In this document: piece by piece, positions 8,071-15,539 of the stretch | Numbering within the stretch: position 1 is the stretch's first letter | Layout: every line of letters starts with the position of its first letter | Assembly: GCA_052143275.1 (NCBI GenBank) | Contig: JBKQTH010000446.1 | Coordinates: forward strand, 1-21,347 | Length of the DNA stretch: 21,347 bases | Origin: JAJPKE01 sp052143275 | GTDB taxonomy: Bacteria > Chloroflexota > Ktedonobacteria > Ktedonobacterales > JADMIN01 | Direction of reading: 5' to 3' | The notes under the pieces: generated by a model | Told to the model about the DNA's origin: nothing | What the model saw: the letters and a program-made list of their open reading frames with translations, nothing else | Databases searched by the model: none | Program-made: the position numbers and the translations under genes

Positions 8071-10539
8071 TTGGACTGGAGCGCTCGCAGGAATCCTGGC
8101 TATCCCACTGCACCACGCCATCGATCGGGCACACCTCAGTCGCCGGCTAATCAGTATCGGCCGCTTCTCCCTCCCCACCCGGCCTTTGCTGAAGAAGTAC
8201 GCCCCCGCACCGCGACTGAGGTACTGTTGAGACGCGGATATCAATGGACATGGAGTTCCCCGAATGAAGAGCGTAGACACTTCGAGACCCGGAAAGGCTA
8301 CTGGGTTCCCGCCTGGCTGCGCTCCGACTCACCTCCAGGCGGTCCCAGGGAAAAACCCCGGTCAGTCGGCCGCAGAACGGACCGCCCCGCCTATCCTGGG
8401 CGGGGGGCACGCAGCTTGGTTCGTGAAGCATCCAGTGCCATCGCTGACCGGGCGGGCTCGTGGGGTCATACCGCGGAGTACCGGTGGATAGTCATCCCAC
8501 GACAGCCAAGCCTACTCGCTCGCCGCGGCGGTCTCATCGCCGCCCTGCTCATCATCAGTCTGCTGCTGGTTGGCCTGGGCTCAGCGGGACTGGCCTACGC
8601 CGCATACCAGCACGTCCAAGCCCAGGCCAGCGTTGCCTTTGCGGATCTCAGAGTCGCCCAAACCGACTTGACGACGCTGGAGACCAATCCCTTCGACACC
8701 ACCGCCATCGCCCAGGCACAGAGCGAGCTGCAGCGGACCCATTTCGCCTACGGGCAGATGAATGCGACTATCCAGCACATTCCCGCTGCCTTTGGGCTTA
8801 CGCCCATCGTCGGCTCGGATGTCTCCGCCGTCTTGCAGATCGGCCCGATCGCGGTCGAGGTGACGCAGGCCGGCGTGCTAGGCTGCCAGATTCTGGAAAT
8901 CCTGGCTCCCAAGCTCAAAAATCCGCTGGCTGCCAATATCCCCGGGCTCACCAGTGCGGATATCGCCAGTATCGACGCCAAATTCAACCGGCTGTATAGC
9001 CTGGGATCGGACGTCTTGCAGCAGATACAGAATTTGCCGCCCTCGGCTGCCAGTCTCGATCCCCACCTGGGAGAGCTGCTCACCGCGGTAAGCAGGCATC
9101 TGCCCGAGTTTGCGCAAGGGCTCGCCGACGCCAGGAATGTGGTGGCGGTGCTGCCGCAGCTGCTGGGAGTGGGCAAGCCGGCCAGTTATCTTTTGGAAGT
9201 GATGGATTCGACCGAGCTGCGCCCGGGCGGCGGCTTCATCGGCAACGTGGGGACGCTTACCCTCAGCGGCGGTCGCATGCAGGGCCAGCCCCAGATTAAG
9301 GACGTAGACCTCATCGACCGTGGCGATGATTGCGACCTGGGAATCCCGCTACCTGCGCAGTTGCGCTGGTTCACTTCTGGATGCCCGAATACACTCCTGT
9401 TACAGGACTCTAACCTCGACCCCGATTTCCCCAGCAATGCGCAGCGGGCGCTACAGCTCTATAACTTCGCCGGCGGCTCGGCGCTGTTCACTTCTAGCAC
9501 CGGGCCGATCACCTCCTTGCAGGGAGTTGTCGCCATCACGCCCCAGCTCATCGAGAACGCTTTAAAACTCACCGGACCGGTTACCGTTCCGTACTTCAAC
9601 ACCTCGGTGACCAGCACGAATTTGACCTATTGGATTCACTACTGGCAGCTTCGCCAAGTCCTGGGCGAATCGAGCACGGAGATCGACCCGAGCTGCGGCT
9701 CCTCGTATCGTAAGGCCTTTACCTGTTACCTCTTGAAAGCGTTTCTGTCCAAACTCGGTACCCTTAGCGCCGCTAACGTTGGTGCGATCGGTAAGCTGGT
9801 TGTAGGCTCGCTGCGCTCCAAGGACATACAGATCTACCTGAGCGGGCCCGGGGCCGAGGCGCTGTTGCAGCACCACGATCTGGCGTCGGCGCTGAACGCT
9901 CCCAAGTCGGGCGATGGCCTGATGGTGGTAGATGCCAACATAGACGGCATCAAAGCCAATAACTACCTGGATTACACCTGGAATGACCACATCACTCTGG
10001 ACGCATCCGGTGACGCCACTCACCACCTGATCCTGACCTATGACTACCCGGCCACCAGTGGCATGTACGGGTCGGTAGACAACGCCTATCCATCGCCTGC
10101 AGCTCAGCTGGGCTGTACTACCTATGCGTGCTACCAGGACTATCTGCGCATCTATGTTCCTGCCGGGTCTACCCGGATCGTGTTGCCGAGCCCGAGCCCG
10201 CTGGTTCCGTGGCAGGTCCCAGTCCAAACCAGTGCGTTCAACATGATAGCTATCGGCGGGTTGCTGTACCTCCCCATCGGCTACCCGGCGCTGGTTGTCT
10301 CGGTGAGCTGGACCGTGCCGCATGCTGCGGTGCCGACGAGTGGCGGCTGGTTTTACCAGTACACTATACAGAAGCAGGCGGGCATTTCACGGCCGGTCGA
10401 TGTAGAGCTGACGTTGCCATCCTGCGCTCGCGTCCACGGCACGCCCCAGGGTTTTACCACGCCAGCCGCTCAGAGCGCGATCTACACTCAGCCCGCCTTA
10501 CCCGGTGATGTGACACTTAGCCTGACGTATGCCTGCTGA
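8071..10539 (+). CDS. Large membrane-anchored DUF4012 protein
   Basis: A protein of up to 822 residues. The N-terminal 150 are basic and proline-rich and look disordered. One membrane segment follows (about 154-182, LIAALLIISLLLVGLGSAGL), then a coiled region and the DUF4012 domain, whose hallmark reads YLLEVMDSTELRPGGGFIGN (about 373-392). The long remainder is rich in Thr, Ser, Tyr and Pro and has several cysteine pairs, consistent with an extracytoplasmic location. DUF4012 proteins occur in Gram-positive and Chloroflexota genomes, often near polysaccharide or surface genes; no activity is established to my knowledge. The start is uncertain: TTG 8071 has GAGGTG close upstream, while TTG 8416 has a G-run 8 bases upstream and would leave a 40-residue tail before the membrane segment. 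A good promoter lies at 7817-7845. Confidence 0.8.
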   Translation: MDWSARRNPGYPTAPRHRSGTPQSPANQYRPLLPPHPAFAEEVRPRTATEVLLRRGYQWTWSSPNEERRHFETRKGYWVPAWLRSDSPPGGPREKPRSVGRRTDRPAYPGRGARSLVREASSAIADRAGSWGHTAEYRWIVIPRQPSLLARRGGLIAALLIISLLLVGLGSAGLAYAAYQHVQAQASVAFADLRVAQTDLTTLETNPFDTTAIAQAQSELQRTHFAYGQMNATIQHIPAAFGLTPIVGSDVSAVLQIGPIAVEVTQAGVLGCQILEILAPKLKNPLAANIPGLTSADIASIDAKFNRLYSLGSDVLQQIQNLPPSAASLDPHLGELLTAVSRHLPEFAQGLADARNVVAVLPQLLGVGKPASYLLEVMDSTELRPGGGFIGNVGTLTLSGGRMQGQPQIKDVDLIDRGDDCDLGIPLPAQLRWFTSGCPNTLLLQDSNLDPDFPSNAQRALQLYNFAGGSALFTSSTGPITSLQGVVAITPQLIENALKLTGPVTVPYFNTSVTSTNLTYWIHYWQLRQVLGESSTEIDPSCGSSYRKAFTCYLLKAFLSKLGTLSAANVGAIGKLVVGSLRSKDIQIYLSGPGAEALLQHHDLASALNAPKSGDGLMVVDANIDGIKANNYLDYTWNDHITLDASGDATHHLILTYDYPATSGMYGSVDNAYPSPAAQLGCTTYACYQDYLRIYVPAGSTRIVLPSPSPLVPWQVPVQTSAFNMIAIGGLLYLPIGYPALVVSVSWTVPHAAVPTSGGWFYQYTIQKQAGISRPVDVELTLPSCARVHGTPQGFTTPAAQSAIYTQPALPGDVTLSLTYAC

Positions 10540-10688
10540 TGGATGTAGATGTCGCCACCCCAATGGTCGGCTGGTGTTGGCCGGCAAACGAGATCGCCGC
10601 AGCCTGCTCACTGCTGGCTCGCGGAGGCGCTCCCGAGCATCGATGGGGAACGTTGTAACGAGTCCAAAGAGTAGCACTGAATCCACGT

Positions 10689-10717
10689 TTGGCAATGAGC
10701 TGCCAAACTGGTATAAT
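10689..10717 (+). promoter_or_regulatory. Strong promoter with embedded palindrome, for the pentapeptide-repeat gene
   Basis: TTGGCA (10689-10694), a 17-base spacer, and TATAAT (10712-10717) preceded by TGG as an extended -10. The -35 box is also the left arm of a perfect dyad, TTGGCA, six bases, TGCCAA (10689-10706), which fills most of the spacer. A repressor bound there would block the polymerase, so the gene is probably controlled. The start codon lies 62 bases beyond the -10 box. Confidence 0.7.
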
Positions 10718-10778
10718 TATTGCTGACTGGCAGGTATGCGCCGGCCTAGAATAGGATGTTGGCAGGGAGACAGATGCG

Positions 10779-11963
10779 ATGATGGCTGATGAACATCAGC
10801 TTGCCATGTTGCGCGATGGTGTTCGCCACTGGAATTCTTGGCGTAAAGCAAATCCGGAAATAGCTATAGACCTGTCCAAAGCCGATCTGCAGACGATGGA
10901 TCTGTGGGAGGTGGACCTGCATGAGGCACAGCTGCATGGCGCGAATCTGTGCAATGCCCAATTGTATCGAGCCGATCTACACGGAGCGCATCTGCACCGC
11001 GCACAGCTATACCGGGCGTACCTGAGTGGAGCCGATGTACACGGAGTTGATCTGAGCGAGGCCAACCTGCGCAAGGCTAACCTCGTCGGCGCAGACATGT
11101 CCGCGGCTAACCTGATCGCAGCCGACCTCTCTGAAGTCGATCTTCGCGAGGCCGATCTTCACGAGGGGTATTTGAGCGGAGCAAATTTGTGTCGAGCGGA
11201 CGCGACTGCGGCGAATCTGCGCGAGGCGAGCCTGTGTAGCGCTGATCTGCGCGGCGCTAATCTCACCCGAGCTGATCTGAGCCGGGCAGACTTGAGCGGC
11301 GCCGATTTGGGCGGGGCGCTGTGCGTGGACACCATATTCGCGCAGGCAACGTTGTCCGACTGCCGGGTACATGGAACCACCACCTGGCATGTCGACCTAG
11401 AGGGGGCCGTTCAAGAGGCTCTGTGCGTCACGCCGCACGACCGGCCGGAGGTTACCGTCGATCAGCTGGAAGTTGCTCAGTTTATCTACCTTATGCTCAA
11501 CCACCAGCGTATTCGCGACGTCGTGCAGGCGCTCACCAGTAGGTTCGTGCTGATTTTGGGTTGTTTCGGAGTAGAGCGGAAGGTCGTCCTCGATGCCTTG
11601 CGCGGCGAGCTTCGCCGGCAAGGGTACGCGCCCGTGGTCATGAACTTCGAGGCCCCAGCCGCCGTCGACGTCTCGGACATGGTCTCAACACTGGCACGAA
11701 TGGCGCGCTTTCTTATTGTTGATCTTACCGATGTCCACAACCTTCCCCACCAAGTTGTCAGCGTCCTACCCGGTATCTCCTCGGTGACGGTACAGCCGCT
11801 CATGGAAGCAGGAGGCATCGATCCGACCTGGTTGCCGGAGTGGCGGCAAGACCCACGTGTCCTGGATCTCTACTGCTACCCGCATCTGGATGGGCTGGTG
11901 GCGAGCGTCAAAGAATGCGTGATAGACCCCGCGGAAAATCGAGCAAGCGCCTTGCTGCCGTAG
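10779..11963 (+). CDS. Pentapeptide-repeat protein with C-terminal TIR/deoxyribosyltransferase-like domain
   Basis: 394 residues. After a short lead-in (GVRHWNSWRKANPEI), residues 30-195 follow an almost unbroken A(D/N)Lxx rhythm (DLREADLHEGYLSGANLCRA, NLTRADLSRADLSGADLGGA), which folds as a right-handed quadrilateral beta helix. A second domain (233-380) contains VTVDQLEVAQFIYLML, RFVLILGCFGVERKVVLDAL, then ARMAR and FLIVDLTD, then VQPLME. Alternating beta strands and helices with an acidic DLTD loop resemble TIR-like or nucleoside deoxyribosyltransferase-like Rossmann folds. I recall this pairing in cyanobacterial and chloroflexal proteins without known function. No membrane segment, so probably cytosolic. 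AGGGAGA lies 8 bases before the start, and the promoter at 10689-10717 suits regulated single-gene expression. Confidence 0.85.
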   Translation: MMADEHQLAMLRDGVRHWNSWRKANPEIAIDLSKADLQTMDLWEVDLHEAQLHGANLCNAQLYRADLHGAHLHRAQLYRAYLSGADVHGVDLSEANLRKANLVGADMSAANLIAADLSEVDLREADLHEGYLSGANLCRADATAANLREASLCSADLRGANLTRADLSRADLSGADLGGALCVDTIFAQATLSDCRVHGTTTWHVDLEGAVQEALCVTPHDRPEVTVDQLEVAQFIYLMLNHQRIRDVVQALTSRFVLILGCFGVERKVVLDALRGELRRQGYAPVVMNFEAPAAVDVSDMVSTLARMARFLIVDLTDVHNLPHQVVSVLPGISSVTVQPLMEAGGIDPTWLPEWRQDPRVLDLYCYPHLDGLVASVKECVIDPAENRASALLP

Positions 11964-12236
11964 GTACGCCGGCGATACTCGGCTGGTCTGCGATGCCGCG
12001 CCTGCGCTTGGTGCGCGTTGCATGAGTGTATGCAGGCTGCATTCGAGCGAGACCCGTGTCGGCTCGAGTAGGATTGTCCGTCTACTGCTGCGCGATCAGG
12101 CGCCTCTTGATGTGACGCGTAGACGGTTAAGTGGAGTTCTCCTCTGCTCGGAAGCAAGCTTCAAACCGCTCTAACGGTTCAGGTTGTCTGTCTGAAAATC
12201 ACCTACCGGGTAGAAATAAACACGTCCATCACATTC
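11964..12236. other. Intergenic stretch between convergent genes
   Basis: Part of the roughly 400 bases separating the pentapeptide-repeat gene and the SDR gene, whose 3' ends face each other. Only short frames without resemblance are present. A near-palindrome CTACCGGGTAG lies around 12203-12213. The striking structure here is the hairpin listed next. Confidence 0.45.
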
Positions 12237-12286
12237 GGCTACTCCCACAAATCCTGTGTTTCGTCACCGGATTTGTGGGAGTAGCC
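12237..12286. repeat. 18-bp perfect inverted repeat (hairpin) between convergent genes
   Basis: Arms GGCTACTCCCACAAATCC (12237-12254) and its exact reverse complement (12269-12286) enclose a 14-base loop. Lying between convergent 3' ends, it could stop transcription from both sides, but neither direction has a T-run. A palindromic repetitive element or the foot of a small mobile element is equally possible. Confidence 0.75.
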
Positions 12287-12363
12287 AGCACAGCGTTCCG
12301 AGTGACCTATCTCTGTCTGTCATAGAACCACTGCACACAGAAGGGCTGAAATCGTCAGTTGAC

Positions 12364-13179
12364 CTATTTTGCCACCCAGCCACAATCAACGAGCATGTCG
12401 CTCCCCGTTATAAATGAGGCGGCATTGCTGGCTAGGAAGAAGACCGCCTCCGCTATTTCATGCGGATTAGCCCAACGTTTGAAGGCCTGTTCTCCTTCGC
12501 GCAGCCGTTTCACGTCTTCAAAAGAGAGACCCGTGCGTTGCGACTCCAGTTTAATGTCTGCTCGCAGCATGGGCGTATCAACCGAGCCCGGACTGAGCGA
12601 GTTGACCCGAATGTTATCGCCCGCGACTTCCCAGGCTAGCGCGCGCGTAAAAGCAAGAATGGCTCCCTTGGTTGCGCCGTAGAGTGCGTGGTCGGTCTGC
12701 CCGACATGCCCCGAGACAGAGGCCATATTGACAATACTGCCACTCTGCTGGGCGCGCATAACAGGTAATACCTGTCGGCAAAGCAAGAAGGTGCCGCCCA
12801 GGTTGACATCTACCAGGTGTCTGAACTCCTCCCAGGAAGTTTCGCTCAGTGGCTTGACCAACACAATACCTGCGATATTCAAGAGGACATCAATGCGCCC
12901 GAAGCGAGCATAAGCCGCGGTCACTGTGTCCTGAACGCCAGCTTCACTCGTGATATCGCAGCGATAGAACTGGCAGATACCACCCGCCTGATTGATCTCA
13001 TCGCATACCTGCTGCCCCGCGTCCAGGATATCGAGTGCAGCAAGGCGATACCCACGCTCGGCAAATAGCCGCGCCGTCGCCTCACCAATGCCCTGGGCTG
13101 CTCCAGTTAGCAGAGCAACGGGCGCAGCCGGTTGCACAGCACTCATCGTCATAGTCGGTGCGGAGACCCCGGTCTTCAA
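12364..13179 (-). CDS. SDR-family NAD(P)-dependent oxidoreductase
   Basis: A classical short-chain dehydrogenase of 271 residues, cytosolic, likely interconverting a hydroxyl and a keto group. It shows the cofactor loop TGAAQGIGEA, CDIT, NIAG, the catalytic Ser in MASVSG, the YGATK catalytic Tyr and Lys, NSLSPGSVDTPM and the C-terminal ASFITGSDMLVDCG. An Asp at the end of the second strand (AALDIL) suggests NAD(H) preference. The TTG at 13179 is chosen because AAGGAG lies 10 bases upstream (13190-13195); ATG codons at 13152 and 13146 have no such site but would give a more usual N-terminus. The TTG shares bases with the iscB stop (TTGA). It was probably the last gene of the operon before iscB was inserted ahead of it. 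Confidence 0.88.
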   Translation of the reverse strand: MKTGVSAPTMTMSAVQPAAPVALLTGAAQGIGEATARLFAERGYRLAALDILDAGQQVCDEINQAGGICQFYRCDITSEAGVQDTVTAAYARFGRIDVLLNIAGIVLVKPLSETSWEEFRHLVDVNLGGTFLLCRQVLPVMRAQQSGSIVNMASVSGHVGQTDHALYGATKGAILAFTRALAWEVAGDNIRVNSLSPGSVDTPMLRADIKLESQRTGLSFEDVKRLREGEQAFKRWANPHEIAEAVFFLASNAASFITGSDMLVDCGWVAK

Positions 13180-14465
13180 GGAAGCACCGCTCCTTTCTGA
13201 TAACTATAGCCGTCTCCTCGCTGGAGTGGCTGACAATACCGCACGTGGATGCCCTGGATCGTGCCGCTGGCCGTCTTGAGGTTGCACGAGCCCGTCGCCC
13301 GGATCGCCAGGCGACCCACATAGGTCCCCGCCTTCGTGCTGCTCGAGGGAACCACTGCGCGCACGAGGTCCCCCGTCCGCAAGCCTCCTACGCTACTGGT
13401 GCTCTTGGGCGCTTTATCGGGAAAACCGAACGGGTTCGTGCGGCACATCTGCCGGCTGTGCCGCCCCTGCGCACAGATGAGCAGGGGAACGATCCCGGCC
13501 GTCAGTATCACTGCTGGGGTGCTCTCGCCCACACACGCCGCATCCACCCAATGTGTCTTGGGCAATCCTCGCTGGATGCGGTTGTACTTCGTCCTCCCAC
13601 CCGATCCCGTCTCCATCGGCACGCCGAGGGCCTCGAGCCGGTGATACAGCGCCCACCGGGTGGTGTTAACCGCCGCCGCATCAGTGAGCGGGGCTAGAGC
13701 TCGGGCCTGGACCCCAGGATGGCCAAATTCCCCTGCCGTCCGATCACCCTTCGCCTGATTGCAGGAATGGCAGGCGATGGTCAGATTGGAGACCCGATCG
13801 GATCCACCGCGCGAGTGGGGTACCATGTGCTCGACTTCAAATGGCACCCCGGTCTTGCCACAATAGGCACACCGATGCCCGAACTTCTCCAAGAGATACT
13901 GCCGCACTTCATAGCCCGCCAGCTCGCCCTGTTGGTACGCGATGCCGCTGATGTCCGGGTTCTGCAGGAGCTGGGTGTCGAATGTGACCAGCTCCAGGCT
14001 TATCGCGCTAATGAGACAGGAGCGGCGCAGGCGAGCGACCCAGGTGAGCACATTGGCCAGTCTCGATTCGAGCGAGGGCGCTAGCCATCCGTCCCCCCGT
14101 CGACGATTGTCGAAGCGCGCTTTGCGATACCGGGTATGCCGCTGCCTGCGGGCTCGTCGGCAGGCCCGGCGCTGGTCCACGTTTGCTCTCACCTGCTGAC
14201 CGCGGTGGGCCAGTTCTCCCGCCCACACCACCTGCCCAGTGGTATCGTCAAGCACCGCCAGACCGGTGGTCTTCGAACCCGGATCGATCTTGAGCCGCAG
14301 GGGATGTGGTGCTGCCGGCTCGTCATGCCCCTCCATCTTGACGATGGTGAAGGGAAACCGCCGCCAGACTGCGGCGTGACCGGATTTGAGCAGAAACCGA
14401 GCACGGCCGGGATGGATAGGGTCCAGGGGCCGGTGCTGTGGATCGAGGACAAATACAAGTGACAT
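13176..14465 (-). CDS. iscB: IscB RNA-guided nuclease (RuvC with HNH insertion)
   Basis: 429 residues, the normal size for IscB, the Cas9-ancestor nuclease that uses an omega RNA to cut DNA. The order is complete. The PLMP domain is LVFVLDPQHRPLDPIHPGRA (motif here PLDP). RuvC-I is LRLKIDPGSKTTGLAV (Asp61). An arginine-rich bridge helix covers 99-123 and RuvC-II is ISLELVTFD (Glu158). The HNH domain has Cys199, Cys202, Cys232 and Cys235 as zinc ligands and EVEHMVPHSRGGSDRVSNL (His213). RuvC-III is HWVDAA (His305, Asp308). The C-terminus ends near YCQPLQRGDGYSY as usual, plus QKGAVLP read from flanking DNA. The ATG at 14465 begins right at the PLMP domain; the frame is open further upstream but that part is omega RNA. 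No TnpA transposase is nearby. Confidence 0.95.
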   Translation of the reverse strand: MSLVFVLDPQHRPLDPIHPGRARFLLKSGHAAVWRRFPFTIVKMEGHDEPAAPHPLRLKIDPGSKTTGLAVLDDTTGQVVWAGELAHRGQQVRANVDQRRACRRARRQRHTRYRKARFDNRRRGDGWLAPSLESRLANVLTWVARLRRSCLISAISLELVTFDTQLLQNPDISGIAYQQGELAGYEVRQYLLEKFGHRCAYCGKTGVPFEVEHMVPHSRGGSDRVSNLTIACHSCNQAKGDRTAGEFGHPGVQARALAPLTDAAAVNTTRWALYHRLEALGVPMETGSGGRTKYNRIQRGLPKTHWVDAACVGESTPAVILTAGIVPLLICAQGRHSRQMCRTNPFGFPDKAPKSTSSVGGLRTGDLVRAVVPSSSTKAGTYVGRLAIRATGSCNLKTASGTIQGIHVRYCQPLQRGDGYSYQKGAVLP

Positions 14466-14745
14466 TGAATTGATTGCTCCAATTCTCTCGAATCTCCCCT
14501 CTCGGGGGTAAAGGTTCCCTCGTCCATGTTTGCGAGCGGCCATCTGTCCGGTGCACTGCCATTCAAACCCCATCTGGACTGTTTAACACCGGACATGAAG
14601 AGCCTGGGGCTGAGATGCCACCCCAGGGTCCGAACTCGGGCACTCCTCGCAAACGGCTCCCTCATACAAGGGGGACTGGTCAGCATCGGGGCTCACCGCG
14701 GCGAACCGAAGCAAGCCCCGTCGTTTCCGGCTGGGGTCGCTGACC
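14466..14745 (-). ncRNA. Omega RNA (HEARO-type) scaffold of the IscB element
   Basis: The 280 bases upstream of iscB fold on the minus strand into nested perfect helices. An outer 5' stem, GGTCAGC (14745-14739) with GCTGACC (14684-14678), encloses CGGGGCT with AGCCCCG (14720-14714, 14693-14687). A second domain is closed by GTTTGCGAG (14654-14646) with CTCGCAAAC (14536-14528). It contains the hairpin CCTGGGG/CCCCAGG (14627-14603) and the long stem TGTCCGGTG/CACCGGACA (14595-14587, 14553-14545). CCCC/GGGG and GAATTG/CAATTC hairpins follow just before the iscB ATG. Position, length and multi-stem layout match the HEARO motif found upstream of iscB. The guide would be the bases 5' of 14745. Confidence 0.75.
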
Positions 14746-15528
14746 TTATCCTCCAATGCCAATGATGCGTCTGGTTTCATCAGCGCTGGCAATGCCGCGG
14801 CCCAACCGGCGCGCCAGTTCAACGGCCTCCGCGACCAATTCATGCGTCGCAGCAATTTTTCCCTGACGATAGGGATAGTCTTCGGTTCCCACGCGCACAT
14901 GATCTCCCTGGAGAATGGCCACCGCCAGGATCGTTTTCTGGGCCGGTCCCATAATGCTTACATTCATCACGCTGCCAGGCGGCATCAAGCGGCGCCGGTA
15001 CATATACTCTTCCACTGTAGGAGGCGACCACGACCCACCCGGCCAGCCGAAAAAAAGCGTTGTAAAATGGGGAGCTGGCAAAAGCTTTTTATCGATCAGG
15101 TATTGCATATTCCAGATAGATCCACTATGCCAGATCTCAAGTTCCGGTTTTACCTGGTACTGATTGCACAACCGCATATACTCTTCCAGCTCCTCGCGTG
15201 GATGCAAAACATGTACATCCAATCCCACAAAGGCCTCGTCGTGGTGGCTGACAATCATCGAAATCATGTCCGCGTGTTGCGTCCAAACCTCCATCCTCTC
15301 CGGAATGGGTAGGCTCGACATACCACACTGGATAACCAGCGAGGTCTGCTGGCGCAGAGCCTGAATCACCTTGGTCCATCGCCCCTCAGCGTGAATATGA
15401 AAGAGACTGGCGCCCGCTTGTTCACACAGCCGGGCCTCGGCTACAATCTCCTCGACGGTGTGCGGATAGGGTACATCCGGAGAGAGCCAGCAGATATTCG
15501 GAGTTGCGGTAATAATCAAAGGCTCCAC
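14746..15528 (-). CDS. BKACE family beta-keto acid cleavage enzyme (DUF849)
   Basis: 260 residues, slightly shorter than the usual 270-310. BKACE enzymes condense a beta-keto acid with acetyl-CoA and split the product to acetoacetate and a new acyl-CoA, using a zinc ion. The zinc ligands are visible: FHIHAEG (His44, His46) and VRVGTEDYPY (Glu216). Other family marks are the GASLFHIH strand, PELEIWHSGSIWNMQYLI, LFFGWPGG and MNVSIMGPAQ. The N-terminal segment (TATPNICWLSPDVPYPHTVE) differs from canonical members, so the substrate may be unusual. It starts 11 bases after the MFS gene stops, so the two are surely co-transcribed. Its stop codon abuts the omega RNA, and its last codons form the candidate guide. 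Confidence 0.88.
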   Translation of the reverse strand: MEPLIITATPNICWLSPDVPYPHTVEEIVAEARLCEQAGASLFHIHAEGRWTKVIQALRQQTSLVIQCGMSSLPIPERMEVWTQHADMISMIVSHHDEAFVGLDVHVLHPREELEEYMRLCNQYQVKPELEIWHSGSIWNMQYLIDKKLLPAPHFTTLFFGWPGGSWSPPTVEEYMYRRRLMPPGSVMNVSIMGPAQKTILAVAILQGDHVRVGTEDYPYRQGKIAATHELVAEAVELARRLGRGIASADETRRIIGIGG

Positions 15529-15539
15529 ATCGATCTCCT

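Larger units (their letters stand above)
13176..14745 (-). mobile_element. IscB (OMEGA) element inserted between BKACE and SDR genes
   Basis: It consists of the iscB gene with its upstream structured RNA and nothing else. The left end (minus-strand 5' end) is placed at 14745 because the first RNA helix begins there, one base after the BKACE stop codon. The right end is uncertain but near 13180-13200, where IscB normally ends and the SDR ribosome site begins. Without TnpA it would need a transposase from elsewhere, or may be a domesticated or stationary copy. No target-site duplication is expected for IS200/IS605-type elements. Confidence 0.7.

Noticed and set aside
7877..8230. 117-codon plus-strand frame in the DUF4012 leader
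   Set aside because: No family resemblance and no ribosome site; it overlaps the start of the larger gene.
9562..10323. 253-codon minus-strand frame
   Set aside because: It lies antisense within the DUF4012 gene, its translation has no recognisable motif, and the plus-strand frame is clearly the real one.
14466..14573. Upstream extension of the iscB frame to 14573
   Set aside because: The added residues fall in the structured RNA, have no family match, and the PLMP domain starts exactly at the ATG at 14465.
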